A stretch of 64,000 nt of DNA from Candidatus Tumulicola sp. (lineage in GTDB: Bacteria; Vulcanimicrobiota; Vulcanimicrobiia; Eremiobacterales; Eremiobacteraceae), in assembly GCA_035601835.1 (NCBI GenBank), contig DATNNM010000018.1:62001-126000 (forward strand), given 5' to 3'. The translations under genes were made by a program, and so were the position numbers. Below are positions 33,353-41,859 of the stretch, one piece after another. How positions within the stretch are numbered: the first letter of the stretch is position 1; each line of letters starts with the position of its first letter. Below the pieces are notes generated by a model, which worked only from the letters and a program-made list of their open reading frames with translations, did not search any database and had not been told where the DNA came from.

Positions 33353-34335
33353 AATATTTCGTCACGGGCGCCACCGGCTTCATCGGAGGCCAGGTGGCGC
33401 GGCAACTGGTGGCCGCGGGCCACTCGGTCGTGGCTTTGGCTCGCGATCCGCAAAAGGCGAGCGATCTCCAAACCCTCGGCGTGACCGTCGCACCCGGCGA
33501 CGTCACGGACAAGCCGACACTGCGCGAGCCGATGCGCGGCGTGGACGGCGTCTTCCACCTGGCGGGCTGGTATAAAGTAGGGCGCAAGGACAAACGCCCC
33601 GGCGCCGCGATCAACATCGAGGGGACGCGCAACGTGCTTGAGACGATGCGCGATCTCGGCATCCGCAAAGGCGTCTACACGAGCACGCTGGCGGTCAACT
33701 CGGACACTCGCGGCAAGCTAGTCGATGAATCGTATCGCTACGACGGCCCTCATCTCTCCGAATACGATCGCACGAAATGGGTCGCGCACTACGAGATCGC
33801 CGAGCCCATGATCGCCGCAGGCCTTCCGCTCGTGATCGTGCAGCCGGGAGTCGTCTACGGTCCGGACGACACCAGCTCGATGGGCGACGCACTCATGCGC
33901 TATCTCAAGCGGACGTTGCCGCTCACGCCGCGCTACACCGCGTTTAGTTGGGGGCACGTGGACGACATCGCGCACGCGCATCTGCTCGCGATGGAGCGCG
34001 GCAAGACGGGAGAGACCTACATCATCGCAGGCCCAACGCACACCTTCATCGAGGCGCTGGAGATCGCCGAACGCATCACCGGCATCCGCGCGCCACGCTG
34101 GCACCCGGGGCCCGCGATGACCCGTTTCCTCGCCTTCCAGGCCGATATCGTCGGCGCGGTCTTCCCGCTGCCGGAGGCCTTCGCCGGAGAGAGCATACGC
34201 GTCACCGCGGGCACGACGTACATCGGGAACAACGCCAAAGCCAGGCGCGAGCTCGGCTATGCGCCCCGCGCGCTCGAGCTCGGGCTCAAGGAAACGTTGG
34301 AATACGATTTGGAGCTGCTCCAGCGCAAGGCGTGA
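33349..34335 (+). CDS. NAD(P)-dependent epimerase/dehydratase (extended SDR)
   Basis: A 328-residue extended or atypical SDR with the nucleotide-binding motif VTGATGFIGGQVA at the N-terminus and a catalytic region STLAVNSD, then YDRTKWVAHYE (Tyr-Lys). This pattern is close to dihydroflavonol reductase-like and sugar epimerase-like SDRs. The substrate is unknown. GTG start overlapping the TPR gene stop and a GTGA junction with the following UDG gene, so three genes are chained. Confidence 0.88.
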   Translation: MKYFVTGATGFIGGQVARQLVAAGHSVVALARDPQKASDLQTLGVTVAPGDVTDKPTLREPMRGVDGVFHLAGWYKVGRKDKRPGAAINIEGTRNVLETMRDLGIRKGVYTSTLAVNSDTRGKLVDESYRYDGPHLSEYDRTKWVAHYEIAEPMIAAGLPLVIVQPGVVYGPDDTSSMGDALMRYLKRTLPLTPRYTAFSWGHVDDIAHAHLLAMERGKTGETYIIAGPTHTFIEALEIAERITGIRAPRWHPGPAMTRFLAFQADIVGAVFPLPEAFAGESIRVTAGTTYIGNNAKARRELGYAPRALELGLKETLEYDLELLQRKA

Positions 34336-35042
34336 GGATGCGCTCATTGGTCGAGATCCGCCGGCGCGAGACCCGCTGCACGCGCTGCCCTGAGCTGCGC
34401 CGTTACTGCGCGGACATCGCGCGCACGCGTAAGCGCGAGTTCGCCTCCGAGCGCTACTGGGGTCGCCCGGTGCCGAGTTCCGGCAGCGCGGACGCGCGCG
34501 TGCTTCTCGTCGGCCTTGCACCCGCGGCGCACGGCGGCAACCGGACCGGCCGCATGTTCACGGGGGACGGCTCCGCGACGTGGCTTGCCCGAGCGCTGCA
34601 CAAGGCCGGCTTTGCGACGCAGTCGACGTCGGAGCGGCGCGACGACGGCTTCGAACTTCTCGACGTGTTCATGACGGCCGCGCTGCGCTGTGCTCCGCCC
34701 AAGAACAAACCGACGCCCCGCCAAATCGCCAACTGCGCCGGACACATGCGCGCCGAACTTGCGCTCCTGCGCCGACTGCGCGTGGTGGTGGGTCTGGGGA
34801 AGATCGGATTTGACGTCGCGCTGGCGCGCTTGAAGGAGCGCGGCTTTGCTATTCCGTCCCCAAAACCGCGCTTCGGTCACGGCGCGGAATACGAGTTGGC
34901 GTCCTCTGACGAGACGATCACCCTCGTCGGCTGCTTCCATCCCAGCCGCCAGAACACCAACACGGGAAAACTGACGGCCGCGATGCTCGACGCCGTGTTC
35001 CTGCGCGTCAGGCAGATCGCGCGCGCGCGAAATCCGCGATGA
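34332..35042 (+). CDS. uracil-DNA glycosylase, family 5 (UDGb-like)
   Basis: Removes uracil and possibly other deaminated bases from DNA; about 236 residues. Family 5 enzymes carry a 4Fe-4S cluster. Cys candidates are in RCTRCPELRRYC at the N-terminus plus ALRCAPP and IANCAGH. Other motifs are LLVGLAPAAHGGNRTGRMFTGD and the C-terminal HPSRQNTNTGKL. GTG at 34332 overlaps the previous stop (GTGA); ATG at 34338 is an equally possible start. The last 35 bp overlap the convergent dehydrogenase gene. Confidence 0.9.
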   Translation: MRMRSLVEIRRRETRCTRCPELRRYCADIARTRKREFASERYWGRPVPSSGSADARVLLVGLAPAAHGGNRTGRMFTGDGSATWLARALHKAGFATQSTSERRDDGFELLDVFMTAALRCAPPKNKPTPRQIANCAGHMRAELALLRRLRVVVGLGKIGFDVALARLKERGFAIPSPKPRFGHGAEYELASSDETITLVGCFHPSRQNTNTGKLTAAMLDAVFLRVRQIARARNPR

Positions 35043-36009
35043 CACCGGCGATCTGCTCCAGTTTGCGATCGCGCGCTGGCCGCGTCCAGCCGCTGCAGTG
35101 CGGCGTCATGATCACGTTGTCGAGTTCCCAAAAGGGCAGGTTCGCCGGCAGCACACGGTCGCCCGGGTTCTCCGGGTAGCGGTACCATACGTCGAGCGCC
35201 GCGCCTGCGATGCGCCGCTCGCGCAGCGCCTCGTAGAGGTCGCGCTCCACCGCGATAGGGCCCCGCGCCACGTTCACCAGGACCGCGTCGCGCTTCATCA
35301 GCCCCAGGCGCCGCGCGTCGAGCATGCCGCGCGTGAGCGGCGACAGTTCGCAGCACACGACGACCGCGTCCGACTCGCGCACGAGCGCATCGACCGCGCT
35401 CGAATCCGCTAGCGCTGCGACGGAGGCCGGCGCCTCCGGCATCCGCGGCGCGCGTTCCGGATGCAAAGTCACGGCCCGGCACTGCATGCCGAACGCAGCC
35501 GCGCGCTTGACGATCTCCTTGCCGATGCGGCCAAATCCGATGAGGCCCAGCATAGAGCCATACAGCTCTTCGATGTACGAGCGCGGCTGGTGAAAACCGT
35601 ACGCCCATACGCCTTGCCGCAGGGCGCGGTCCGCCTCCAAGAGATGGTGGCGCAGCGCGATCAGACCGCCTAGCGCGTGCTCCGCGATGGGGATCTCCTG
35701 TCCGGCGCCGCTGACGAAAATGGTGTCGGCCGGGAAGGCTGAACGGTCGATCTCCTCCGTTCCCGCAGCGGGGCACACGATGAGCCCCAGCCTCGGGCAT
35801 TTCGCCGCGAGCGCCGCATCGAAGCTCACGCTGATGAGGACATCGGCGCGAGCGAGCGCGGCATCCCGCTCCTGCGCCGGCAGCGCATCCGCCATGATAA
35901 GCTCCACGCCCGGCGGCAAGCGGCGTTGCAAATCCTCGCGCCACAAGGGCAGCAACGACACCGCGACCACCGCGCCTAATGCCTCCGCAGGACGACGACC
36001 ATCTGCCAT
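35008..36009 (-). CDS. D-isomer specific 2-hydroxyacid dehydrogenase
   Basis: NAD-dependent oxidoreductase of about 333 residues acting on 2-hydroxy acids. The dinucleotide-binding motif is LGLIGFGRIGKEIV, followed by the catalytic Arg region NVARGPIAVERDLYEAL and the His in MTPHCSGW. A phosphoglycerate dehydrogenase, glyoxylate reductase or other 2-hydroxyacid role cannot be told apart. I use ATG 36009, which overlaps the upstream methyltransferase by 34 bp. The longer ORF to 36120 is only the shadow of that gene. Confidence 0.88.
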   Translation of the reverse strand: MADGRRPAEALGAVVAVSLLPLWREDLQRRLPPGVELIMADALPAQERDAALARADVLISVSFDAALAAKCPRLGLIVCPAAGTEEIDRSAFPADTIFVSGAGQEIPIAEHALGGLIALRHHLLEADRALRQGVWAYGFHQPRSYIEELYGSMLGLIGFGRIGKEIVKRAAAFGMQCRAVTLHPERAPRMPEAPASVAALADSSAVDALVRESDAVVVCCELSPLTRGMLDARRLGLMKRDAVLVNVARGPIAVERDLYEALRERRIAGAALDVWYRYPENPGDRVLPANLPFWELDNVIMTPHCSGWTRPARDRKLEQIAGVIADFARARSA

Positions 36010-36800
36010 GCTTCGTCGCTCATATTCAAAGGTACGGCGGGGTTGATGTCGCCGTGCCAGCCGACCGCCTCGAAACAGCCTGAGGCGCGCGCCACGTGTC
36101 TGATCCCGCTGGGCAGCCACATGCGATAGAACAATTGATCCACGATCTTTTTCGGCGGCCGGCCATCGCGATAGCGCGCGTCGATCGTCAGGCTGGGCAC
36201 GTGCGTCTCCGAGATCGGATCCGAGCGCGTGTGCGCGAGATGCGTCGTGACGACGACATCCTCGTACGTTTGGGTCCAGCGCGACACCGCCCGCTTCGGC
36301 TCCTTACCGAAGAAGTCGGCTGGGTGCGTCAACTCGAGGATCAGCAACCCGCCCGATCTGATCGCCGCGCCCGCGGCGCGCAGCGTCGCGATCGCATCCT
36401 CGTCGCTCGCGCAGTGGCAGAACGAGTCGAAGAGGCACATGCCGAAGTCGACCCGCTTGGGCAAGCGAAACGTCCGGATGTCGGCGCGGACGAAATGGAG
36501 CGCGACGCCGTCGCGCTTCGCCAAAGCGGCGGCGTAGGCGAGCATCTCCCGATTGTTGTCGACGCCGTAGGCGCGAAGTCCGCGCCGCGCCAACTCGCGC
36601 AAGTGATTGGCGGGCCCGCAGGCCAGCTCCACGACGCTTGTGGGCGATTCGACGCCATAGCGCCGAGCAAGTGCAAGGATGCCATCGCACTGCGCCTTGA
36701 CGTTGCGGAATCCGAAAGCCAAATCGTACAAGCGAGGGTGTTCGAAGATCTGCTCGCCTGGCGCGCGCCGCTTACGGCCTGACGAGGACGTGCGTTTCAC
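35976..36800 (-). CDS. class I SAM-dependent methyltransferase
   Basis: A 274-residue methyltransferase with the SAM-binding motif VVELACGPANHLRELARRG, the motif II AYGVDNNREML and a following MCLFDSFCHCASD stretch. The acceptor is unknown. It overlaps the upstream flavoprotein disulfide reductase gene by 29 bp and the downstream 2-hydroxyacid dehydrogenase by 34 bp, so three enzymes are packed into one minus-strand unit. Confidence 0.88.
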   Translation of the reverse strand: MKRTSSSGRKRRAPGEQIFEHPRLYDLAFGFRNVKAQCDGILALARRYGVESPTSVVELACGPANHLRELARRGLRAYGVDNNREMLAYAAALAKRDGVALHFVRADIRTFRLPKRVDFGMCLFDSFCHCASDEDAIATLRAAGAAIRSGGLLILELTHPADFFGKEPKRAVSRWTQTYEDVVVTTHLAHTRSDPISETHVPSLTIDARYRDGRPPKKIVDQLFYRMWLPSGIRHVARASGCFEAVGWHGDINPAVPLNMSDEAWQMVVVLRRH

Positions 36801-38175
36801 GTTCGAGCCGTTCGTTGAGCTCTTCCGCAGGGTACGTGATGATCTCCGCCAGCGTCGGATGCAAGTGCGGCATTTCGAGGACGTCGCGCACGTTGGCTTT
36901 GAAGTACAGCAGGGCGATCGCTTCGTGGATCATGTCCGATGCTTCGGCGCCTACTATGGCAACGCCTAAAATGCGGCCATCGCGCGCAGCCAGCATCTTA
37001 ACGAACCCCTCGGTGAGATTCGTGGCGATGCCTTTGCCCAGATCGCTGAAAGGATAGACCGCCTTGGAGTAGGCTATGCCGAGATTCCGGCATTCGCGCT
37101 CCGTGCACCCGGCGATCGCGACCTGCGGGTCGGTGAACACCGCGCGCGCGTACTGCAAATCGTACTCCGCCGCGCGCGCCGTCTCCCCGAACGCGTTGCG
37201 CGCCGCGAGCTGGCCTTCGTACACCGCCACGTGCACCAGTTGGTTCAGACCGTTGCAGTCGCCGGCCGCATAGACGTCAGGATTGGAAGTGCGCAAATAG
37301 CCATCGACCTTGATCCCGTCGCGGTCGTACACCACGCCGGCGGCTTCGAAATCAAAGCCCTCGACCTTCGCCCGGCGCCCGAGCGCGAGGAGGATCTCAT
37401 CCGCGCTTCGCTCCTCCAGGTGGCCGGCGCCCTCGAAGACGACTCGCTTCTTCCCGTCCTTGCGATCCACCGAAGCCAGCTTGGTGCCGGTCACGACCGC
37501 AATGCCCTCCTTCTCGAGCGCCGTTTCCAGCGCTTCGCCCACATCTTCATCCTCGTCCGAGAGCAAGGTCACGCTGCGCTGCACCATCGTGACGTCGGAT
37601 CCGCAGCGAGCCAAGTATTGCGCCAACTCGCACGCGACCGGCCCGCCGCCGAGCACGATGATGCTTTTGGGCAAGCGCTCCAGCTCCAAAACGTCGTCGC
37701 TCGTGAGAAAGCCCGTCTCTTTGAGCCCCGCAATGTCAGGCACGTCGACGATCGAGCCCGTCGCGATCAGGAATTTTTGGGCTCGCAGCACATCCTCGCC
37801 GACCTTGAGTTCGCGCGCGCCGGTGAATCGGGGCGCGCCGCGAAAGAGGGGGAACTTCTCAATGCCCTCGACCCGGTACTCGGCGAAACCCTGGATGATC
37901 CGCCGCTTGCGTTCGATGATCGCCGTCATGTCGGGGCGGACGTCGCGGACGATCACGCCCACCTCCGCCGCCTTGGCGGCAAGATGCGCCACCTCGGCCG
38001 AGCGCAACAGGGTTTTCGAGGGCATGCACCCGCGCAGGATGCACAAGCCCGCGAGCGGTCCCGTGCCGTCCGCCAACGCCACGCTTTTCCCCAGATCTCG
38101 CGCGATGACCGCGGCCGCGTAGCCGGCGCTACCCGCCCCCAAGACGCAGAAATCGAATTCGTGAGTCTTACCCAT
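36772..38175 (-). CDS. FAD-dependent pyridine nucleotide-disulfide oxidoreductase (dihydrolipoyl dehydrogenase/MerA-like)
   Basis: A class I flavoprotein disulfide reductase of about 467 residues. It has the FAD motif CVLGAGSAGYAAA, a redox disulfide CILRGC (CxxxxC, followed by MPSKTLL), the NAD(P) motif IIVLGGGPVACELAQY and VYAAGDCN. The C-terminal dimerisation end has MPHLHPTLAEIITYP, typical of dihydrolipoyl dehydrogenases, with the His-Pro pair. The substrate is not proven, and no lipoyl enzyme genes are nearby. Start ATG 38175 (MGKTHEFD) is preferred over an upstream one because the domain starts directly there. Confidence 0.9.
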   Translation of the reverse strand: MGKTHEFDFCVLGAGSAGYAAAVIARDLGKSVALADGTGPLAGLCILRGCMPSKTLLRSAEVAHLAAKAAEVGVIVRDVRPDMTAIIERKRRIIQGFAEYRVEGIEKFPLFRGAPRFTGARELKVGEDVLRAQKFLIATGSIVDVPDIAGLKETGFLTSDDVLELERLPKSIIVLGGGPVACELAQYLARCGSDVTMVQRSVTLLSDEDEDVGEALETALEKEGIAVVTGTKLASVDRKDGKKRVVFEGAGHLEERSADEILLALGRRAKVEGFDFEAAGVVYDRDGIKVDGYLRTSNPDVYAAGDCNGLNQLVHVAVYEGQLAARNAFGETARAAEYDLQYARAVFTDPQVAIAGCTERECRNLGIAYSKAVYPFSDLGKGIATNLTEGFVKMLAARDGRILGVAIVGAEASDMIHEAIALLYFKANVRDVLEMPHLHPTLAEIITYPAEELNERLERETHVLVRP

Positions 38176-38249
38176 GGCGCCGTACTTACGCGCGTCCGCG
38201 AAGCGCGCCTCTACAGGTCGCACGCATCATCATCGATAAGCGAAAGCGA

Positions 38250-38984
38250 ATGAAGCATGTCCGTTTCAAGACGGCCGACGGTCGCATCGCGCAGGGCACG
38301 CTCGAGGGAGATGACGTCGTCGCCGACGGCGCGCGCCATCCGGCGGCTTCCGTTCAACTGCTTGCGCCGTGCGCGCCGACGAAGATCATCGGCGTCGGCC
38401 GCAACTACGCCGATCACGCCGCTGAGATGGGCAACGCGCCGCCGAAAGAGCCGCTGTTGTTCTTCAAGCCGCCGTCCTCGCTCAATCATACCGGCGGCGA
38501 TATCGCGTATCCGGCGCAGAGCAGCCGCGTGGACTATGAGGGCGAACTGGCCGTCGTCATCGGCAAGCGGTGCCGCAATGCCCCGCGGACGAAGGCGCTC
38601 GATTTCGTCCTTGGCTACACGATCTGCAACGACGTCACCGCGCGCGACCTGCAGGAATCGGACGGCCAGTGGGCTCGCGCGAAGGGCTTTGACACGTTCG
38701 CTCCGCTCGGGCCTTGCATCGTCACCGATCTCGACCCCTCGGCGCTGCGCGTGCAGACGCGCCTCAACGGAGCGCTCGTCCAAGATTGCGCGACGAGCTT
38801 GCTCATCTTCGACGTCCCCGCGCTCGTCGAATACATCTCTGCAGCCTTCACCCTGGAGCCGGGCGACGTGATATCAACCGGCACGCCAAGCGGCGTCGGC
38901 CCGATGAAGCCGGGTGATGTCGTGACCGTTCGGATCGAGGGTATCGGAGAGCTGACGAACCGGGTCGTTAAGGCGCCGCGCTAG
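38250..38984 (+). CDS. fumarylacetoacetate hydrolase family protein
   Basis: A 244-residue FAH-fold enzyme that cleaves or decarboxylates beta-dicarbonyl compounds, or hydrolyses acylpyruvates, using a divalent metal. Core motifs are IIGVGRNYADHAAEMG, FFKPPSSLN, VDYEGELAVVIGK (metal ligand Glu), GYTICNDVTARDLQ and the C-terminal DVISTGTPSGVG. These match acylpyruvase and 2-hydroxyhepta-2,4-diene-1,7-dioate isomerase homologues. It is divergent from the flavoprotein gene with a 74-bp gap. Confidence 0.9.
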   Translation: MKHVRFKTADGRIAQGTLEGDDVVADGARHPAASVQLLAPCAPTKIIGVGRNYADHAAEMGNAPPKEPLLFFKPPSSLNHTGGDIAYPAQSSRVDYEGELAVVIGKRCRNAPRTKALDFVLGYTICNDVTARDLQESDGQWARAKGFDTFAPLGPCIVTDLDPSALRVQTRLNGALVQDCATSLLIFDVPALVEYISAAFTLEPGDVISTGTPSGVGPMKPGDVVTVRIEGIGELTNRVVKAPR

Positions 38985-39618
38985 GCGCGACTCTTGGCCC
39001 CGTGTTCGTGGTCGTCGCCGTCGTCGTCGCGGTCGTGGTCGCCGTCGTCGCGGTCGCGCCTGCCGTCATGAACGCATCCTGCCTCACGGCGATGTGGAAC
39101 GGCGAATGCGCGGCGAGCGTGACGTCCGAGCCCTTGCGCAGGAAATCGAGGATGAAGAGCCCCGGTATCGTCATATCGGCGATCTGCATGATGTCGCCGG
39201 CCATGCCGTTCTTCTCGTTCGCGTCCGCGTACACGCTCGCAGCGGTTATGCCGACGTCGATCTCGGTGCCGTCGTTCAGCACGATCGGATCGAATTCGAG
39301 TTTGAGCCGGCCATCGACGCGTCCGCCGTGCGCCGGGCTGATCGAGACGACCTTGCCCGTGCCTTTGGCGCCCGCGGGAACCGCCACGCGCGATCCAGCC
39401 ATCACGTTGTCGGCGATCTCGTAGTCGAATTTGTCGCCCTTGTGATTGCGTGCCGACGTGACCGTCTGCAGCAAGCGGATGCGGATGAGCGTGCCCGAGC
39501 CGATCAGATTGTCCTTGGTCTCGGCGGTGATCGGGGTTGTGGCGTGGGGAATTGCGAGCACTGCCGCTGGGCTGCAGAGCAGGACGGCGGCGAGGAAGGG
39601 AGCGACACGAATGATCAT
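38968..39618 (-). CDS. exported hypothetical protein with Thr/Ala-repeat tail
   Basis: A protein of about 216 residues. The signal peptide is clear (VAPFLAAVLLCSPAAVLAIP). The mature part has a beta-rich domain with SGTLIRIRLLQTVTSARNHKGD, DNVMAGSRVAVPAGAKGTG and LEFDPIVLNDGT that resembles the small barrel of TrbI/VirB10-like regions seen in many such bacterial proteins. The C-terminus is a Thr/Ala repeat (TTATTTATTTATTT). I prefer ATG 39618; an upstream ATG at 39648 is also in frame. Its end overlaps the convergent FAH gene by 17 bp. Confidence 0.72.
   Translation of the reverse strand: MIIRVAPFLAAVLLCSPAAVLAIPHATTPITAETKDNLIGSGTLIRIRLLQTVTSARNHKGDKFDYEIADNVMAGSRVAVPAGAKGTGKVVSISPAHGGRVDGRLKLEFDPIVLNDGTEIDVGITAASVYADANEKNGMAGDIMQIADMTIPGLFILDFLRKGSDVTLAAHSPFHIAVRQDAFMTAGATATTATTTATTTATTTNTGPRVAPSAAP
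39005..39062. repeat. simple GTC/GCC-rich repeat
   Basis: A run of gtcgtcgc-type units encodes the Thr/Ala tail of the exported protein on the minus strand. Such tracts are prone to slippage and length change. Confidence 0.6.
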
Positions 39619-39648
39619 TTGGGACACATCCCTAAGAAAAGTGGGCAC

Positions 39649-39901
39649 CCTGATGCGTGATACGACGCGCGCCGCGCCCCTGCCTTCGGCGGTTTAAGGC
39701 GCGGCCGTAGGGGGTAGAAGCGCACTAAGCGAGCGCCTGCACGCGTGAGCCCGGTCACCCTCGCCGTCCCACCTGAACGCCCACTGAAAGTTTCTGCTGC
39801 CAGGTGAGGCTCATCATGGAAAAACTCAGCTTGACTGACGATAATGGGACTAGAGCGCGCCGCGGCGGCGTGCCCAGGCCAGATAGATTGTGAGTGATCA
39901 C
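39649..39901. other. intergenic region with no recognised feature
   Basis: About 250 bp between the exported protein and a possible small ORF. It has short inverted motifs (for example GCGCCGCGCC with GGCGCGGC) but no clear gene, tRNA or terminator, and no convincing promoter hexamers. Confidence 0.5.
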
Positions 39902-40042
39902 ATGCGCACCGCGAATTACATGCAAAGCCAAGTACAACCGCATTCAGAGGATCACGGCGCTGCAGCCCTCTTCTATATCCTCTCCGGAGGGTTCGTCTCG
40001 CTGTTCGCCTTCATTCTGTGGTTCTTCCCCCGCCACTTTTAA
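39902..40042 (+). CDS. possible small single-helix membrane protein (46 aa)
   Basis: A short open frame of 46 residues. The N-terminal half is polar (MRTANYMQSQ then HSEDHG) and the C-terminal half is one strongly hydrophobic helix (AALFYILSGGFVSLFAFILWFF) ending PRHF. It overlaps, on the opposite strand, the last 99 bp of the nuclease gene, whose encoded tail is acidic and variable. No good Shine-Dalgarno is seen. It may be real or an antisense coincidence. Confidence 0.3.
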   Translation: MRTANYMQSQVQPHSEDHGAAALFYILSGGFVSLFAFILWFFPRHF

Positions 40043-41761
40043 CGGTTCGCCGTCTAGGATCGCTCCAGCCCACCCGAACGCCTCATCTGCTGCCGGCCCG
40101 CGAGCCGGCAGATCCACATAACAAAGCCCGCCCTTTCGCTCGCGATACCACGAGGCCAGTATGAACAACTGGTCGATTTCTTCTTGGCGCGCGAACGAAC
40201 GGGACTGCTCTTCAGGCTTGTAGTGCTGCGCCAGCATGTGCTCGAGCAAGCGACGAGCTTCGCCGCGCAGCGGAAGGCGCCGCGGAAGCAGGGCCTGCGC
40301 CGCGAGCCGGCCGCCGCAGAACAGAAAACTTTGCTCCATGGAAGGGTCGTCGGACGGAGCGAGGACCAGCACGTTGAGGCACGTCGCGCTCTGCAGGTTC
40401 GCGTGGCGCGCGCGCAGCCGCCGGAGCCGCTCCAGGCGCTGCTCTTCGCGCCCGGCGACGTCGAGCCGCAAACGCGCCGCAGCTTCGTCCCTGCGTCGCG
40501 CGATTGAAAGAAGCACGTCATCCGCATCGCCTTCGAGAAAGGCGACGGCTTCGTCGATGTCCGCTTGGCGGCGACCGGGAGGCAGCGCCGTCGCGGAGCC
40601 GTCCGGTGCGTCGATGCCTCGTAACCCAAGCGCATCTTGCAGGGAAGACACCGCGGCGCGGGCGCCTTCCATGCTGCCGTAAGGGCCGTAGTAGCGCGCG
40701 CCGTCGGCGGCGAGCCGCGTGGTGGCAAGCACCCGCCCCTGCGGCCCCGCCTCGAGTTTGATGAATGCGAATTCTTTGAAATTGCGCAGCCGCTCGTTGA
40801 ACGGCGGGTTGTGGGAGCGCACGAGCGCCGCCTCCAGCAGCAGCGCTTCGAACTCCGAGCCGGCGACCCGGACATCAAAGGAAGCCACCACTCCGCGAAG
40901 CGAGCGGATCTTGGCTCCGGCCGGTTTGCCGCCCGACGCATAGGCGCGCAGGCGCTGGCGCAGATTGCCTGATTTCCCGACGTAGACGACGTTGTCGCCC
41001 GCATCCTTGAGCAGGTACACGCCCGGCTTTGACGGCACGGCGGACAGCTCGTCCATGAGGATCGCCGTCCACACCGGCATCTGAAGCGGCTGGTTTCCGG
41101 CGGCGCTTGAGTCCCGGCACGGCCGGCGCCGTCTCGGCAGCGCGCGCACGCGCATGTATTCGCGCAATGCGCCGTAGGTGAAAACGCCGCAATCCTCCAG
41201 CCTCTTGATGCAATGCACGAGCAGTTCGGCCGTGGCCGTCGCGTCGGCGAGCGCGCGATGGTGCCGCTCGACGTCGATGCCGAGTTCGCGCGTGAGCGTG
41301 CCCAGTTTGTAGTTCGTGACTTCCGCGATGGTGCGCCGCGCAAGCGTCAGCGTGTCGACGGTGGGGTTGAGGAGATCGGGGTATCCGTGAGCGCGCAACT
41401 CGTGGGCCAGAAACGCGGCATCGAAACGGACGTTGTGACCGACGAGGATGCCGTCCCCGATCAACTCGACGACGCTCGGCAGCAAGCGCGCGATCTGCGG
41501 CGCGCCGGCGACCATGCTGTCGGTGATGCCGGTAAGACGTGTGATGAACGGCGGGATCGGCTGGCGCGGGTTCACGAACGAGCGCCAGCGGCGCGCGATC
41601 TGACCCTCGACGACCTGGACCAAAGCGATTTCCGTCAGCGCATCTTTGCCCGCGACGCCGCCCGTGGTCTCGATGTCCACCACGGTGAAAGGGCACGACC
41701 ACAAGTCGACCTTGTCGAGATCCGCCCGTGGGGCGGCCTCGAGGTCGTAGCGTGCGAGCAT
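39944..41761 (-). CDS. DEDDh 3'-5' exonuclease fused to GIY-YIG (UvrC N-terminal-like) nuclease
   Basis: A 605-residue fusion. The N-terminal DnaQ-like exonuclease (about 1-200) has FTVVDIETTGG (Asp29, Glu31), LVGHNVRFDAAFLAHE and ERHHRALADATATAEL (His and Asp). The middle GIY-YIG domain has GVYLLKDAGDNVVYVGKSGNLRQRL and matches the UvrC N-terminus or Cho, with a C-terminal region that lacks the UvrC RNase H-like endonuclease. Such fusions are known in Actinobacteria, probably for DNA repair or processing. The C-terminal 30 residues are acidic and not conserved in appearance. ATG start. Confidence 0.9.
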   Translation of the reverse strand: MLARYDLEAAPRADLDKVDLWSCPFTVVDIETTGGVAGKDALTEIALVQVVEGQIARRWRSFVNPRQPIPPFITRLTGITDSMVAGAPQIARLLPSVVELIGDGILVGHNVRFDAAFLAHELRAHGYPDLLNPTVDTLTLARRTIAEVTNYKLGTLTRELGIDVERHHRALADATATAELLVHCIKRLEDCGVFTYGALREYMRVRALPRRRRPCRDSSAAGNQPLQMPVWTAILMDELSAVPSKPGVYLLKDAGDNVVYVGKSGNLRQRLRAYASGGKPAGAKIRSLRGVVASFDVRVAGSEFEALLLEAALVRSHNPPFNERLRNFKEFAFIKLEAGPQGRVLATTRLAADGARYYGPYGSMEGARAAVSSLQDALGLRGIDAPDGSATALPPGRRQADIDEAVAFLEGDADDVLLSIARRRDEAAARLRLDVAGREEQRLERLRRLRARHANLQSATCLNVLVLAPSDDPSMEQSFLFCGGRLAAQALLPRRLPLRGEARRLLEHMLAQHYKPEEQSRSFARQEEIDQLFILASWYRERKGGLCYVDLPARGPAADEAFGWAGAILDGEPLKVAGEEPQNEGEQRDEPSGEDIEEGCSAVIL

Positions 41762-41815
41762 CGCACGCGCGTTCGGTATCGAACACCCGTTCGCCTGCCC
41801 CCGCGTTAGTTCGAC

Positions 41816-41837
41816 GTAGCAACAGGTCCGTGGCTAC
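41816..41837. repeat. degenerate GTAG-hairpin remnant
   Basis: GTAGC, then a short spacer with AGGTCCGT, then GGCTAC. It looks like the two ends of the GTAGC/CGGACC-type repeat with most of the stem lost, just upstream of the alpha/beta hydrolase gene. Confidence 0.35.
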
Positions 41838-41859
41838 GGCTGGAGGTATGCGCGGCTGC

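Noticed and set aside
37231-38253. 340-codon ORF opposite the flavoprotein disulfide reductase
   Set aside because: Antisense shadow of a well-recognised gene.
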